Shown in pieces: positions 35,087 to 42,161 of a stretch of 64,000 nucleotides of DNA (its first letter is position 1; the number at the start of each line of letters is the position of its first letter). The position numbers were made by a program, and so were the translations under genes. The notes beneath the pieces are model-generated. The model was not told where the DNA came from. It ran no database searches and saw only the letters and a list, made by a program, of their open reading frames with translations. This stretch comes from Chryseobacterium sp. SORGH_AS_0447 (GTDB lineage: Bacteria; Bacteroidota; Bacteroidia; Flavobacteriales; Weeksellaceae), in the NCBI RefSeq assembly GCF_030818695.1, contig NZ_JAUTAR010000001.1:3280501-3344500 (forward strand), given 5' to 3'.

Positions 35087-35605
35087 ATGGAAGAATTTGT
35101 AGTTTTAGTAAATCCCGAAGATGAAGTTCTGGGCCTTATGGAAAAGCAGCAGGCTCATGTAAACGGCCTTTTGCACCGTGCTTTTTCCGTTTTTTTATTC
35201 AACCGGAAAGGCGAAATGCTGCTTCAGAAAAGGGCTTCCGGCAAATACCACTCCCCGCTGAAATGGACCAATGCCGTCTGTTCGCACCCCAGAACCGGGG
35301 AAACCTATCTTGAAGGGGCCTGGAGAAGGCTAAAGGAAGAACTGGGAATTGAGGCTGACCTTTCAGAGAAATTCCATTTTATTTACAAGGCAGATGTAGG
35401 CAACGGGCTTTGGGAACATGAGCTCGACCATGTTTTTACCGGCATTTTTGAAGATGAATTCTTATTGAATACCGATGAAGTGGAAGAAGTACGCTATATT
35501 TCCATGGAAGAACTGGATCAGGAAATGACGGAGCAGCCGGAACTTTTTACGGAGTGGTTCAAGATTATCCTGGAAGAATACAAACACCATTTTTCAAACC
35601 GATGA
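35087..35605 (+). CDS. idi: Isopentenyl-diphosphate delta-isomerase, type I
   Basis: 172 residues of the Nudix fold. Active-site segments are WTNAVCSHPRTGE (catalytic Cys) and GAWRRLKEELGIEA (Nudix helix), with metal/substrate-binding Glu residues in LWEHELDHVFTG. It interconverts IPP and DMAPP for isoprenoids such as menaquinone and the carotenoid or flexirubin-related pathways of these bacteria. The ATG is 5 bp after a TAnnTTTG element. The next gene overlaps by the 4-base ATGA, so translation is coupled. Confidence 0.96.
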   Translation: MEEFVVLVNPEDEVLGLMEKQQAHVNGLLHRAFSVFLFNRKGEMLLQKRASGKYHSPLKWTNAVCSHPRTGETYLEGAWRRLKEELGIEADLSEKFHFIYKADVGNGLWEHELDHVFTGIFEDEFLLNTDEVEEVRYISMEELDQEMTEQPELFTEWFKIILEEYKHHFSNR

Positions 35606-36078
35606 AAAAACAGATTGCAGCCTTATTGCTGTTTATGGGATCGCTGTTATTTTCCCAGTCGGTTCCGACGAAAGTCTATGAAAACGACAGTTACGCCATT
35701 ACGCTTCCGGAAGGCTGGAAAGTAACGGATGATAACAAAATCATCAATATTTTCCCCGGCAACGAAGTCGGAGCCATTACCATCTCGGAATATCACGACC
35801 TGAACCTTCCGAAGACGGAAACCAAAAAATTTATCCTTGCCTTATACAAATCCTCCGATGACGAAAGTAAAATCAGAGCCAGGAGCGGAAAAAAAGGCTA
35901 TACCGAATATCTTTACGAATATTTTGACGAGAAGCAAAAGCTGGTCTGGATTACGAAAGTCTTTCAGAAAGACAAAGACCTGTACCTGATCACCATCAAC
36001 TGCGGGCAGAAATACTGGAACGGCAATTACATGAAGCTTTTCAACGAAGCTTTCGACAGTTTTAAAATAAAGAAATAA
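35602..36078 (+). CDS. Small exported protein, unknown function
   Basis: 158 residues. The start at 35602 overlaps the idi stop (ATGA) and gives a clean signal peptide, MKKQIAALLLFMGSLLFSQ; an upstream in-frame codon at 35554 lies inside idi and is rejected. The mature domain, YENDSYAITLPEGWKVTDDN followed by alternating strands to FNEAFDSFKIKK, resembles PsbP/DUF1795-type beta-sandwich proteins, but I am not sure of the family. It is placed between idi and gcvT in what looks like one operon, with 15 bp to gcvT. Confidence 0.78.
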   Translation: MKKQIAALLLFMGSLLFSQSVPTKVYENDSYAITLPEGWKVTDDNKIINIFPGNEVGAITISEYHDLNLPKTETKKFILALYKSSDDESKIRARSGKKGYTEYLYEYFDEKQKLVWITKVFQKDKDLYLITINCGQKYWNGNYMKLFNEAFDSFKIKK

Positions 36079-36093
36079 ATATAAAAATTAAAC

Positions 36094-37170
36094 ATGAAGA
36101 AAACAGCATTGTACGACAAGCACGTATCTTTAGGCGCTAAAATCGTACCTTTCGCAGGATTTGAAATGCCTGTACAATATTCCGGAGTTACAGAAGAACA
36201 TTTTGCCGTAAGAGAAAAGGCAGGTCTGTTCGATGTTTCCCATATGGGGCAGTTTTTTATTGAAGGCGCAGGTTCCAAAGAACTTCTACAGTACGTGACT
36301 ACCAACAACGTAGACGCTCTTGAAAACGGAAAAGCTCAGTACTCTTGTCTTCCGAATGAAAACGGAGGAATTGTGGACGACCTGATCGTTTACAAAATGG
36401 AAGACGACAAATATTTCGTGGTGGTTAATGCTTCAAATATCGATAAAGACTGGAATCATATTTCCAAATACAATACCTTCGGAGCCAAAATGACGAACGC
36501 TTCAGACGATATGTCATTACTGGCCGTTCAGGGGCCTAAAGCAACCGGAATTCTTCAGAAGCTCACGGAAACCAATCTTTCCGAAATTCCTTATTATCAT
36601 TTTACCGTAGGTGCTGTGGCGGGCGTAAATGACATCATCATTTCCAACACAGGATATACCGGAAGCGGCGGTTTTGAAATCTATTTCAGAAATGAGGATG
36701 CCGTAAAGCTTTGGGATGCGATCATTGAGGCCGGTGCCGAAGAAGGAATCATTCCTTGCGGATTGGCTGCCAGAGATACCTTACGTCTGGAAAAAGGGTT
36801 CTGTCTGTACGGAAACGATATCGACGATACTACCTCCCCGATCGAAGCCGGTTTGGGATGGATCACCAAATTCGACAAGGATTTTGTTTCCAAAGAAACT
36901 TTTGCCAAGCAGAAAGAAGAAGGGGTAACCAGAAAACTGGTTGGTTTTGAACTGACCGACAAAGGGGTTCCAAGACACGACTACCCGGTGGTTGATGCAG
37001 AAGGCAACGTTATCGGGAAAGTAACTTCCGGTACCCAGTCTCCGATGAAGAAAGTAGGTTTAGGTCTTGCCTATGTTGATAAGCCTCACTTCAAGCTGGG
37101 TTCTGAAATCTTTATCCAGGTAAGAAATAAAAATATTCCTGCCAAAGTGGTGAAAGCACCGTTTGTATAA
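36094..37170 (+). CDS. gcvT: Glycine cleavage system T protein (aminomethyltransferase)
   Basis: 358 residues. It opens [34 protein letters not shown] and continues with [50 protein letters not shown] and [29 protein letters not shown], all folate-binding and catalytic segments of GcvT. It releases ammonia and passes methylene to tetrahydrofolate in glycine breakdown. The remaining gcv genes are not in the window. It is the last gene of the idi unit, and two hairpins follow. Confidence 0.97.
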   Translation: MKKTALYDKHVSLGAKIVPFAGFEMPVQYSGVTEEHFAVREKAGLFDVSHMGQFFIEGAGSKELLQYVTTNNVDALENGKAQYSCLPNENGGIVDDLIVYKMEDDKYFVVVNASNIDKDWNHISKYNTFGAKMTNASDDMSLLAVQGPKATGILQKLTETNLSEIPYYHFTVGAVAGVNDIIISNTGYTGSGGFEIYFRNEDAVKLWDAIIEAGAEEGIIPCGLAARDTLRLEKGFCLYGNDIDDTTSPIEAGLGWITKFDKDFVSKETFAKQKEEGVTRKLVGFELTDKGVPRHDYPVVDAEGNVIGKVTSGTQSPMKKVGLGLAYVDKPHFKLGSEIFIQVRNKNIPAKVVKAPFV

Positions 37171-37182
37171 ACACTTACCTTC

Positions 37183-37217
37183 ACTTTGTCAAAGTTCAAA
37201 ATCTTTGACAAAGTTTT
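37183..37217 (+). terminator. First hairpin after gcvT
   Basis: A perfect 12-bp inverted repeat (37183-37194 with 37203-37214, ACTTTGTCAAAG class) with an 8-base loop and a short T-run, 12 bp beyond the stop. Confidence 0.7.
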
Positions 37218-37233
37218 AGCGTTCAAAATACTG

Positions 37234-37266
37234 TAAAACCTGCTCCGTTGTAGGTTTTATTTTTTT
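37234..37266 (+). terminator. Second hairpin after gcvT
   Basis: TAAAACCTGC (37234-37243) pairs with GTAGGTTTTA (37250-37259) with one G-U, followed by seven T residues, a stronger terminator than the first. Confidence 0.78.
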
Positions 37267-37293
37267 AGGAGCTATTTCCGGCTTGGAATTTTA

Positions 37294-37313
37294 TGCTGAG
37301 CCTGTCGAAGCAC
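37294..37313. repeat. CTGAGCCTGTCGAAGCA dispersed motif
   Basis: Sequence TGCTGAGCCTGTCGAAGCAC. I recognise this as a widely dispersed intergenic element in Bacteroidota genomes. Only one copy is seen in this window. Confidence 0.5.
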
Positions 37314-37433
37314 TGTATCTTTTTTATTTTACAGCATTCGGACAGATCTTCATTATCAGTAGAAAAGAAAAAAGGATGCAGTTTTTTTAAACTTCCGGTC
37401 TTTCAGAAGTGCTTATTACTTGCAGTAAAACTT

Positions 37434-37454
37434 CATAGGTTTTGAAAACCTATG
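37434..37454. repeat. 21-bp palindrome near the arsC-like stop
   Basis: CATAGGTTTT and its exact reverse complement flank a single central G. It lies 31 bp from the stop of the convergent ArsC-like gene, so it may be that gene's terminator on the minus strand or a dispersed palindromic repeat. Confidence 0.6.
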
Positions 37455-37484
37455 AGGTCTGTACCGATTTCTGAATTCAGATAA

Positions 37485-37838
37485 TTATTCTACGCCAAAA
37501 AAAGCCTTCAATTCCTCCACATTTTTCTTATCATTTCCAACAAAAATCTGGTCATCGGTGATGAAAACCGGACGTTTCAGAAACGAATAATGATCAAGCA
37601 GTAAATCTCTAAAATCATTCTCCGTCAGAGATTTTACATCCAGTCCTCTCTGCTTGATCTGGGTGGATTTTTTACTAAACAGTGCTTCGTACGAATCTGT
37701 TTTCTCATACATTTCGGCAAGTTCATCTTCGGTAACCGGTTCTTTCTTGATTTCCCGAACTTCCCAACCAGTAAGATCAAACTGGGCTAAAATCTTTCTA
37801 CAGGTATCGCAGGTCTTCAGGTAAAATACTTTTTTCAT
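37485..37838 (-). CDS. ArsC/Spx family thioredoxin-fold protein
   Basis: 117 residues. It begins MKKVFYLKTCDTCRKILAQF with a CxxC pair at 10-13, and then has FSKKSTQIKQRG and LLLDHYSFLKRPVFITDDQIFVGNDKK, the ArsC/Spx family core. Spx members regulate RNA polymerase in Firmicutes, and ArsC members reduce arsenate. The conserved CxxC and the lack of arsenic-resistance neighbours fit the flavobacterial YffB/Spx-like group, whose role is unproven. It is convergent with gcvT across a hairpin-rich gap. Confidence 0.85.
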   Translation of the reverse strand: MKKVFYLKTCDTCRKILAQFDLTGWEVREIKKEPVTEDELAEMYEKTDSYEALFSKKSTQIKQRGLDVKSLTENDFRDLLLDHYSFLKRPVFITDDQIFVGNDKKNVEELKAFFGVE

Positions 37839-37936
37839 TATTATTTTCAGCAGTTTATTTATTTTTCAGTTTCCAAAATTAAGATTTAATTCAAAGTTTT
37901 AAAAATTATAAATACCTTTAGTCAAATTTTTTGAGA

Positions 37937-38404
37937 ATGGACAACAAACCGGTTACCTTTCAGTTTATTTCAGAACCTTCGGATGTAAATTACGGAGGAA
38001 ACGTACATGGCGGAAGTGTAATGAAATGGATCGACCAGGCGGGTTATGCCTGCGCTACCACCTGGAGCGGAAACTATTCCGTAACCGTTTATGTGGGCGG
38101 CATCCGGTTTTATGAGCCGATCAAGATCGGGGAAGTGGTAAAAGTGGAAGCACAGGTAATTTATACCGGCTCTTCCAGCATGCACATTTCCATCAACGTA
38201 TCTTCAAGAAACCTGAAACAGCCGATATTCGATAAGAAAACCCACTGCATCATCGTTTTTGTAGCGGTGGATGAAAACGGCAAAAAACTTCCTGTTCCCA
38301 AATGGATCCCCGAAACCGAAGAGGAAAAGCAGAAGGAACAGTATGCGATCCGGCTAATGGAGCTAAGGACGCAGATTGAAGATGAAATGAAACCGTTTTT
38401 ATAA
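37937..38404 (+). CDS. Acyl-CoA thioesterase (hotdog, YciA-like)
   Basis: 155 residues from ATG at 37937 (MDNKPVTFQFISEPSDVNYGGNVHGGSVMKWID); a TTG two codons upstream is less likely. The motif NYGGNVHGGSVMKWIDQAGYACATTW, with the catalytic Asp, marks the acyl-CoA thioester hydrolase group, and INVSSRNL and HCIIVFVAVDENGK complete the fold. It probably hydrolyses medium- to long-chain acyl-CoA. Its stop is 2 bp from the next ATG, so it is tightly coupled to the isomerase-like gene. Confidence 0.9.
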   Translation: MDNKPVTFQFISEPSDVNYGGNVHGGSVMKWIDQAGYACATTWSGNYSVTVYVGGIRFYEPIKIGEVVKVEAQVIYTGSSSMHISINVSSRNLKQPIFDKKTHCIIVFVAVDENGKKLPVPKWIPETEEEKQKEQYAIRLMELRTQIEDEMKPFL

Positions 38405-38406
38405 GC

Positions 38407-39276
38407 ATGCAAAGAAAAGATTTTATCAAACTATCTTCACTGGGCTTCCTGGGATTATATGCCTGTGGAACGTCCAATTTTAAAAGCAATACAAAAACAT
38501 TGGCTATTCAATTATACACTGTTCGCGATGCCATTTCCCAAGATCTGGAGAAAACGCTGGAACGACTTGCCGCATTAGGCTTTACCAGACTGGAAATCTA
38601 CGGTTATAACGGAACATTCTTCGGAAAGACCCGGAATGAATTTCAGTCGATCCTGAAAAATACGGGAATGAAGGTGATCAGTTCGCATCACACCACCGGA
38701 CTGCTTCACAAAGAGCAGGGAACCTTATTGGAAAACTGGAAAAAATCGGTAGAAGATCTCGATTTCATCGGTGCAGAATACATGGTTTGCTCCTATCTGT
38801 TTCCTGAAGAAAGAACCCTTGAAAATTATAAGAAGCTCTCGGAATTATTTAATACGTCGGGGGAAATTACGAAAACTGCGGGAATACAGTTTGCTTATCA
38901 CAACCACGATTTTGAGTTTGAAAAATTTAATGAGAAACAGAATGTCTATGATTTTATTTTAAATAATTCTTCATCGGATCTCGTAAAAATGGAGCTCGAC
39001 CTGTACTGGATGGCAAAAGCAGGAATCGATCCGCTATCTTATTTCGAAAAATATCCGAAAAGATTTCCGTTGTGGCATGTAAAAGACATGAAAGCCGGCT
39101 CAAAAGATTTTGCAGAAATCGGAAACGGGACCATTGATTTTGAGAGAATTTTTAAAGACCGTGAAAAAGCAGGTCTTCAGTATTGGTTTTTAGAGCAGGA
39201 TTCGAGTGATAAGAATATGTTCGAAAGCATTAAAATAAGTAAAGAACATATTTCTGAACATTCTTATTTTAATTGA
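38407..39276 (+). CDS. Sugar phosphate isomerase/epimerase-like TIM-barrel lipoprotein
   Basis: 289 residues. The signal MQRKDFIKLSSLGFLGLYACG has a lipobox-like LYAC, so the protein is probably exported and lipidated. The AP-endonuclease-2/xylose-isomerase barrel follows: LAIQLYTVRDAI, LGFTRLEIYGYNG, the metal-ligand strands IQFAYHNHDFEFE, KMELDLYWMAKAG and PLWHVKDMKAG, and WFLEQDSS. Related secreted proteins act on sugars in Bacteroidota catabolism, but the substrate is unknown. It is coupled to the thioesterase gene 2 bp upstream, an association with no evident pathway logic. Confidence 0.88.
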   Translation: MQRKDFIKLSSLGFLGLYACGTSNFKSNTKTLAIQLYTVRDAISQDLEKTLERLAALGFTRLEIYGYNGTFFGKTRNEFQSILKNTGMKVISSHHTTGLLHKEQGTLLENWKKSVEDLDFIGAEYMVCSYLFPEERTLENYKKLSELFNTSGEITKTAGIQFAYHNHDFEFEKFNEKQNVYDFILNNSSSDLVKMELDLYWMAKAGIDPLSYFEKYPKRFPLWHVKDMKAGSKDFAEIGNGTIDFERIFKDREKAGLQYWFLEQDSSDKNMFESIKISKEHISEHSYFN

Positions 39277-39298
39277 AATCCGATCAAAAAGATGAACC

Positions 39299-40135
39299 AT
39301 GAAAAAAACGCTTCACTTTTTTTGTCTATTGATTATTATTAGCCTGAATTCACAGACACACCGGTTTATCTACGAACTTCAGTGGAAAATGGATTCTACC
39401 GATACAGATTACCAGAAATACAACATGATTCTGGACATCAATTCCAAAGAAGTCAAATTTTATGGCAGAAACCTGTTGGTTGCCGATTCCCTGAATAAAA
39501 AGTTTGGAAATATGGATAACAAGCATATTGATATGACCGGACAAGTAGTAAAGAGAAAAACAAATACTGCTGAAAATGAAAATTTTATCAATATTAAATT
39601 TGGATATTATTCATTTAAAACCACCGACAGAATAAACTGGAAGATCTCCGGCGAAACCAAACAGGTCCAGCAATATACGCTGCAAAAGGCGACTGCAACG
39701 TTTGGAGGAAGAAATTGGGTAGCCTGGTTCAGCAGGGAAATTCCTTTTAATGAAGGACCTTTCAAATTTTCCGGACTTCCGGGTTTGGTTTTCGAAATTT
39801 ATGATACAAAGAAAAATTTCATTTATAATCTCATTAAAAGTCAGGAACTGCCGGATACGTATCACACAGAGAACTTTCTTGAATCCAATTTTGGAAATAA
39901 AGCAATTCCTATTACTGAAAAACTAAGGCAAAAGCTTTTAACAGAATTTTTTAATGACCCTTTTTCCTTTGAAAGAACAAATTTCACTAAAAATGACACC
40001 TTGAACATCAACATCAACGGAACACAGATCTCTACCGTCGATGAACTGAATGCTCAGGTTAAAAACATGCAGGAGGTCATCAAAAAGTACAATAATCCTG
40101 TTGAAATTGACAAGGCGATGCATTATAAAAATTAA
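39299..40135 (+). CDS. GLPGLI family secreted protein
   Basis: 278 residues with a signal peptide (MKKTLHFFCLLIIISLNSQ). The family-naming motif appears as KFSGLPGLVFEIYDTKKNF at about 157-175, preceded by AWFSREIPFNEGP. GLPGLI proteins are common in flavobacteria and have no assigned function; some lie next to TonB receptors. This one stands between a sugar isomerase gene (22 bp away, probably same transcript) and the fluoride-responsive unit. Confidence 0.92.
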   Translation: MKKTLHFFCLLIIISLNSQTHRFIYELQWKMDSTDTDYQKYNMILDINSKEVKFYGRNLLVADSLNKKFGNMDNKHIDMTGQVVKRKTNTAENENFINIKFGYYSFKTTDRINWKISGETKQVQQYTLQKATATFGGRNWVAWFSREIPFNEGPFKFSGLPGLVFEIYDTKKNFIYNLIKSQELPDTYHTENFLESNFGNKAIPITEKLRQKLLTEFFNDPFSFERTNFTKNDTLNININGTQISTVDELNAQVKNMQEVIKKYNNPVEIDKAMHYKN

Positions 40136-40145
40136 AAATAATTTT

Positions 40146-40153
40146 TATCTTTG
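40146..40153 (+). promoter_or_regulatory. -7 element of the fluoride-responsive unit
   Basis: TATCTTTG ends 10 bp before the first base of the riboswitch stem, so transcription starts just upstream of the aptamer. Confidence 0.7.
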
Positions 40154-40163
40154 CCTTACAAAA

Positions 40164-40219
40164 GGAAATGGTGTTCTTCCTTCCCCAACCGCCTGTTTTC
40201 AAACGGGCTGATGACGCCT
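40164..40219 (+). promoter_or_regulatory. Fluoride riboswitch (crcB motif)
   Basis: The segment has the crcB consensus: GGAAATGGTGTTCTTCC (stem GGAA/TTCC around the loop), then AACCGCC, a stem GCCTGTTT/AAACGGGC and finally CTGATGACGCCT. GGTGT in the first loop (40170-40174) can pair with ACGCC (40214-40218), the diagnostic pseudoknot. The aptamer binds fluoride with magnesium and permits expression of the downstream CLC gene at 40259. No strong terminator hairpin separates the aptamer from the ATG, so control may act on translation initiation. Confidence 0.93.
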
Positions 40220-40258
40220 GATTAATAGATTATCAACCATAATTTGATCAGGAAAATC

Positions 40259-41563
40259 ATGTCTAAACGTCAGCGAACTTTAAGTACAACCCTTCAATTT
40301 CATCTGAGATTTTTCTTCAGGAAATATCCGTCACTTCCGTATATCGTCAAATGGCTTTTGATCAGCATGATGATCGGCGCATTGGTAGGAACCGCTTCCG
40401 CAGGCTTTCTTGCTTCTCTGCAATGGGCAACGGATTTTCGGGAAAGCCATCAATGGATCATTGCTTTTTTACCGGCAGCGGGATTTCTGGTCGGTGCTCT
40501 TTATCATTATTTTGGCGAAGATGTGGAAGCCGGAAATAACCTGCTCCTCGAAAACATCCACGAGCCGAAAGAAACCCTTCCTCTGAAAATGGCACCGTTC
40601 GTCTACGTGGGAACGATTGCTACGCACTTGTTCGGCGGATCGGCAGGCCGCGAAGGAACTGCGCTGCAGATGGCCGGAGCGATTGCGGATCAGCTTACCA
40701 AACCTTTTAAGCTTGATAAAAACGACCGGAAAGTCCTGCTTATCTCCGCAATTGTTGCGGGATTTGGTTCGGTTTTCGGCACACCATTGGCAGGAGCGGT
40801 CTTCGGACTGGAAGTTTTCCTGATCGGAAGGATCCGCTATAATGCTATTTTTCCGGCGTTTGCCTCCGCTGTTTTAGCAGATGTGGTCACTAATCTCTGG
40901 AAAGCCAGACATACCCATTATCACATTGATATCATTCCAAAGCTTGAGTTTCTGCCGTTTATATACAGTATTCTGGCAGGCATTGTCTTTGGAATCTGCG
41001 CGGCTATTTTCAGCAAGTTGCTTCACAGGACCGGCCGGTATTTTAAATCGACTGTAAAATATCCTCCGCTCCGCACGGTCATCGGCGGAATAATTGTGGC
41101 AGCCGCTGTTTTTGTGATGGGAACGACCCGGTATATCGGGTTGGGAATACCGACGATTCTCCAATCTTTTGAACAACCACTCCCCTTCTATGATTTCGCG
41201 TTAAAAATGATCTTTACCATCATTACCCTTTCCGCTGGTTTTAAAGGCGGAGAAGTTACCCCGCTGTTCTTTATTGGCGCCACGTTGGGAAGCGCATTGT
41301 CTCTGTTTATTCCGCTTCCGTACGGTTTACTGGCAGGGATGGGATTTGTCGCCGTTTTTGCAGGAGCTACCAATACCCCACTTGCCTGTACACTCATGGG
41401 CATCGAATTGTTTGGTGCCGAATGCGGCGTATATGTAGCGATTGCCTGTGTAGTCTCCTACCTCTTTTCCGGGAACAACAGCATTTATACCAGACAGAAA
41501 ATCGGGGAAGCCAAAAACAGAAGGTTTGAACACCTTACGGATAAGAGCTTTAAGGATATATGA
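40259..41563 (+). CDS. CLC-F type fluoride/proton antiporter
   Basis: 434 residues from ATG at 40259; a TTG at 40244 is an alternative start. It is a CLC-family membrane protein with about ten to twelve hydrophobic segments. The chloride-channel motif GSGIP is replaced by AGNNLLLENIH, and the second motif reads GSAGREGTALQMAGAI with Thr where chloride CLCs have Pro. The third region has FKGGEVTPLFFIGATLGSAL and the last NTPLACTLMGIELFG. GNNL plus GREGT are the features of the fluoride-specific CLC-F clade. It exports fluoride in exchange for protons, and the fluoride riboswitch directly upstream confirms the assignment. Confidence 0.95.
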   Translation: MSKRQRTLSTTLQFHLRFFFRKYPSLPYIVKWLLISMMIGALVGTASAGFLASLQWATDFRESHQWIIAFLPAAGFLVGALYHYFGEDVEAGNNLLLENIHEPKETLPLKMAPFVYVGTIATHLFGGSAGREGTALQMAGAIADQLTKPFKLDKNDRKVLLISAIVAGFGSVFGTPLAGAVFGLEVFLIGRIRYNAIFPAFASAVLADVVTNLWKARHTHYHIDIIPKLEFLPFIYSILAGIVFGICAAIFSKLLHRTGRYFKSTVKYPPLRTVIGGIIVAAAVFVMGTTRYIGLGIPTILQSFEQPLPFYDFALKMIFTIITLSAGFKGGEVTPLFFIGATLGSALSLFIPLPYGLLAGMGFVAVFAGATNTPLACTLMGIELFGAECGVYVAIACVVSYLFSGNNSIYTRQKIGEAKNRRFEHLTDKSFKDI

Positions 41564-41564
41564 A

Positions 41565-41592
41565 TGATGATTGATGATTGATGATTGATTAT
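41565..41592. repeat. Tandem heptanucleotide repeat TGATGAT
   Basis: Three exact TGATGAT units plus a fourth with one change start two bases after the CLC-F stop. The gap that follows (to 41741) has no ORF. Confidence 0.85.
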
Positions 41593-41741
41593 CTTTTATG
41601 TAAAATAATCTGATGTTATACAGCCGGCTCTTGTAAGTGCAAACAGCTTGGTAAATCTAAAAAATATAATCGTAATTAAATTCTTCGCGGATTTCGTGTA
41701 CCATCGCTACCAACTCATAAATAAGGCTTGCTTATCATTAC

Positions 41742-41771
41742 AAAAACCTTCCGGAGAACCGAAAGGCTTTT
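41742..41771 (-). terminator. Terminator of the GG-leader peptide gene
   Basis: On the minus strand, AAGCCTTTCGG pairs with CCGGAAGGTTT around TTCT with G-U pairs, followed by T residues. It lies 47 bp beyond the peptide stop codon. Confidence 0.75.
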
Positions 41772-41818
41772 GCGTATTAAATGTGGAAATGTTTATTTCT
41801 AGTTGAAATAATTCTGTT

Positions 41819-41995
41819 TTAGCAGGTAATTACCTGTGGACAGGAAATATAAGATGAGCAGTATTTAGGTCCGGTAACGGCTCCTGTACAGCTGCACTTG
41901 CATTGAGACAGATCCGGTGTTCCACCTACTCCTCCTGTAATGCTTCTAAGATCTGCTTTCTTAAGCTTTTTTGCGTTCTTTAAAAAATTTTGCAT
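41819..41995 (-). CDS. Double-glycine-leader, cysteine-rich bacteriocin-like peptide
   Basis: A 58-residue ORF beginning MQNFLKNAKKLKKADLRSIT and continuing GG. The Leu/Ile spacing before Gly21-Gly22 (KKLKKADLRSITGG) is a typical leader for cleavage by C39-peptidase ABC exporters. The predicted 36-residue core starts VGGTPDLS and holds six cysteines at positions 32, 34, 36, 46, 52 and 58, suggesting disulfides or modification. Chryseobacterium genomes contain many such bacteriocin-like small genes, as I recall. It has its own promoter (42035-42063) and terminator (41742-41771). No exporter, immunity or modification gene is adjacent: neighbours are the CLC-F gene and an MFS transporter. Killing, signalling or another role cannot be told from sequence. 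Confidence 0.85.
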   Translation of the reverse strand: MQNFLKNAKKLKKADLRSITGGVGGTPDLSQCKCSCTGAVTGPKYCSSYISCPQVITC

Positions 41996-42034
41996 TGTGA
42001 TTTGGTTTTGAGATTAAACAATTTAGTGATTTTT

Positions 42035-42063
42035 CAAAGTTAAACAAATATAAATTATTCAAA
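42035..42063 (-). promoter_or_regulatory. Promoter of the GG-leader peptide gene
   Basis: On the minus strand TTTG (42060-42063) and TAACTTTG (42035-42042) are separated by 17 bp, a full Bacteroidota -33/-7 promoter. The -7 ends 39 bp before the peptide ATG. Confidence 0.7.
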
Positions 42064-42161
42064 GCATAATTTAATATGAAATTTGATAATTTGTTTATCT
42101 TCTTGTACTTATTAGCAGTATAACGTAAAAGGTGTTTTAAATATTTCTTAAACACCAGAAA

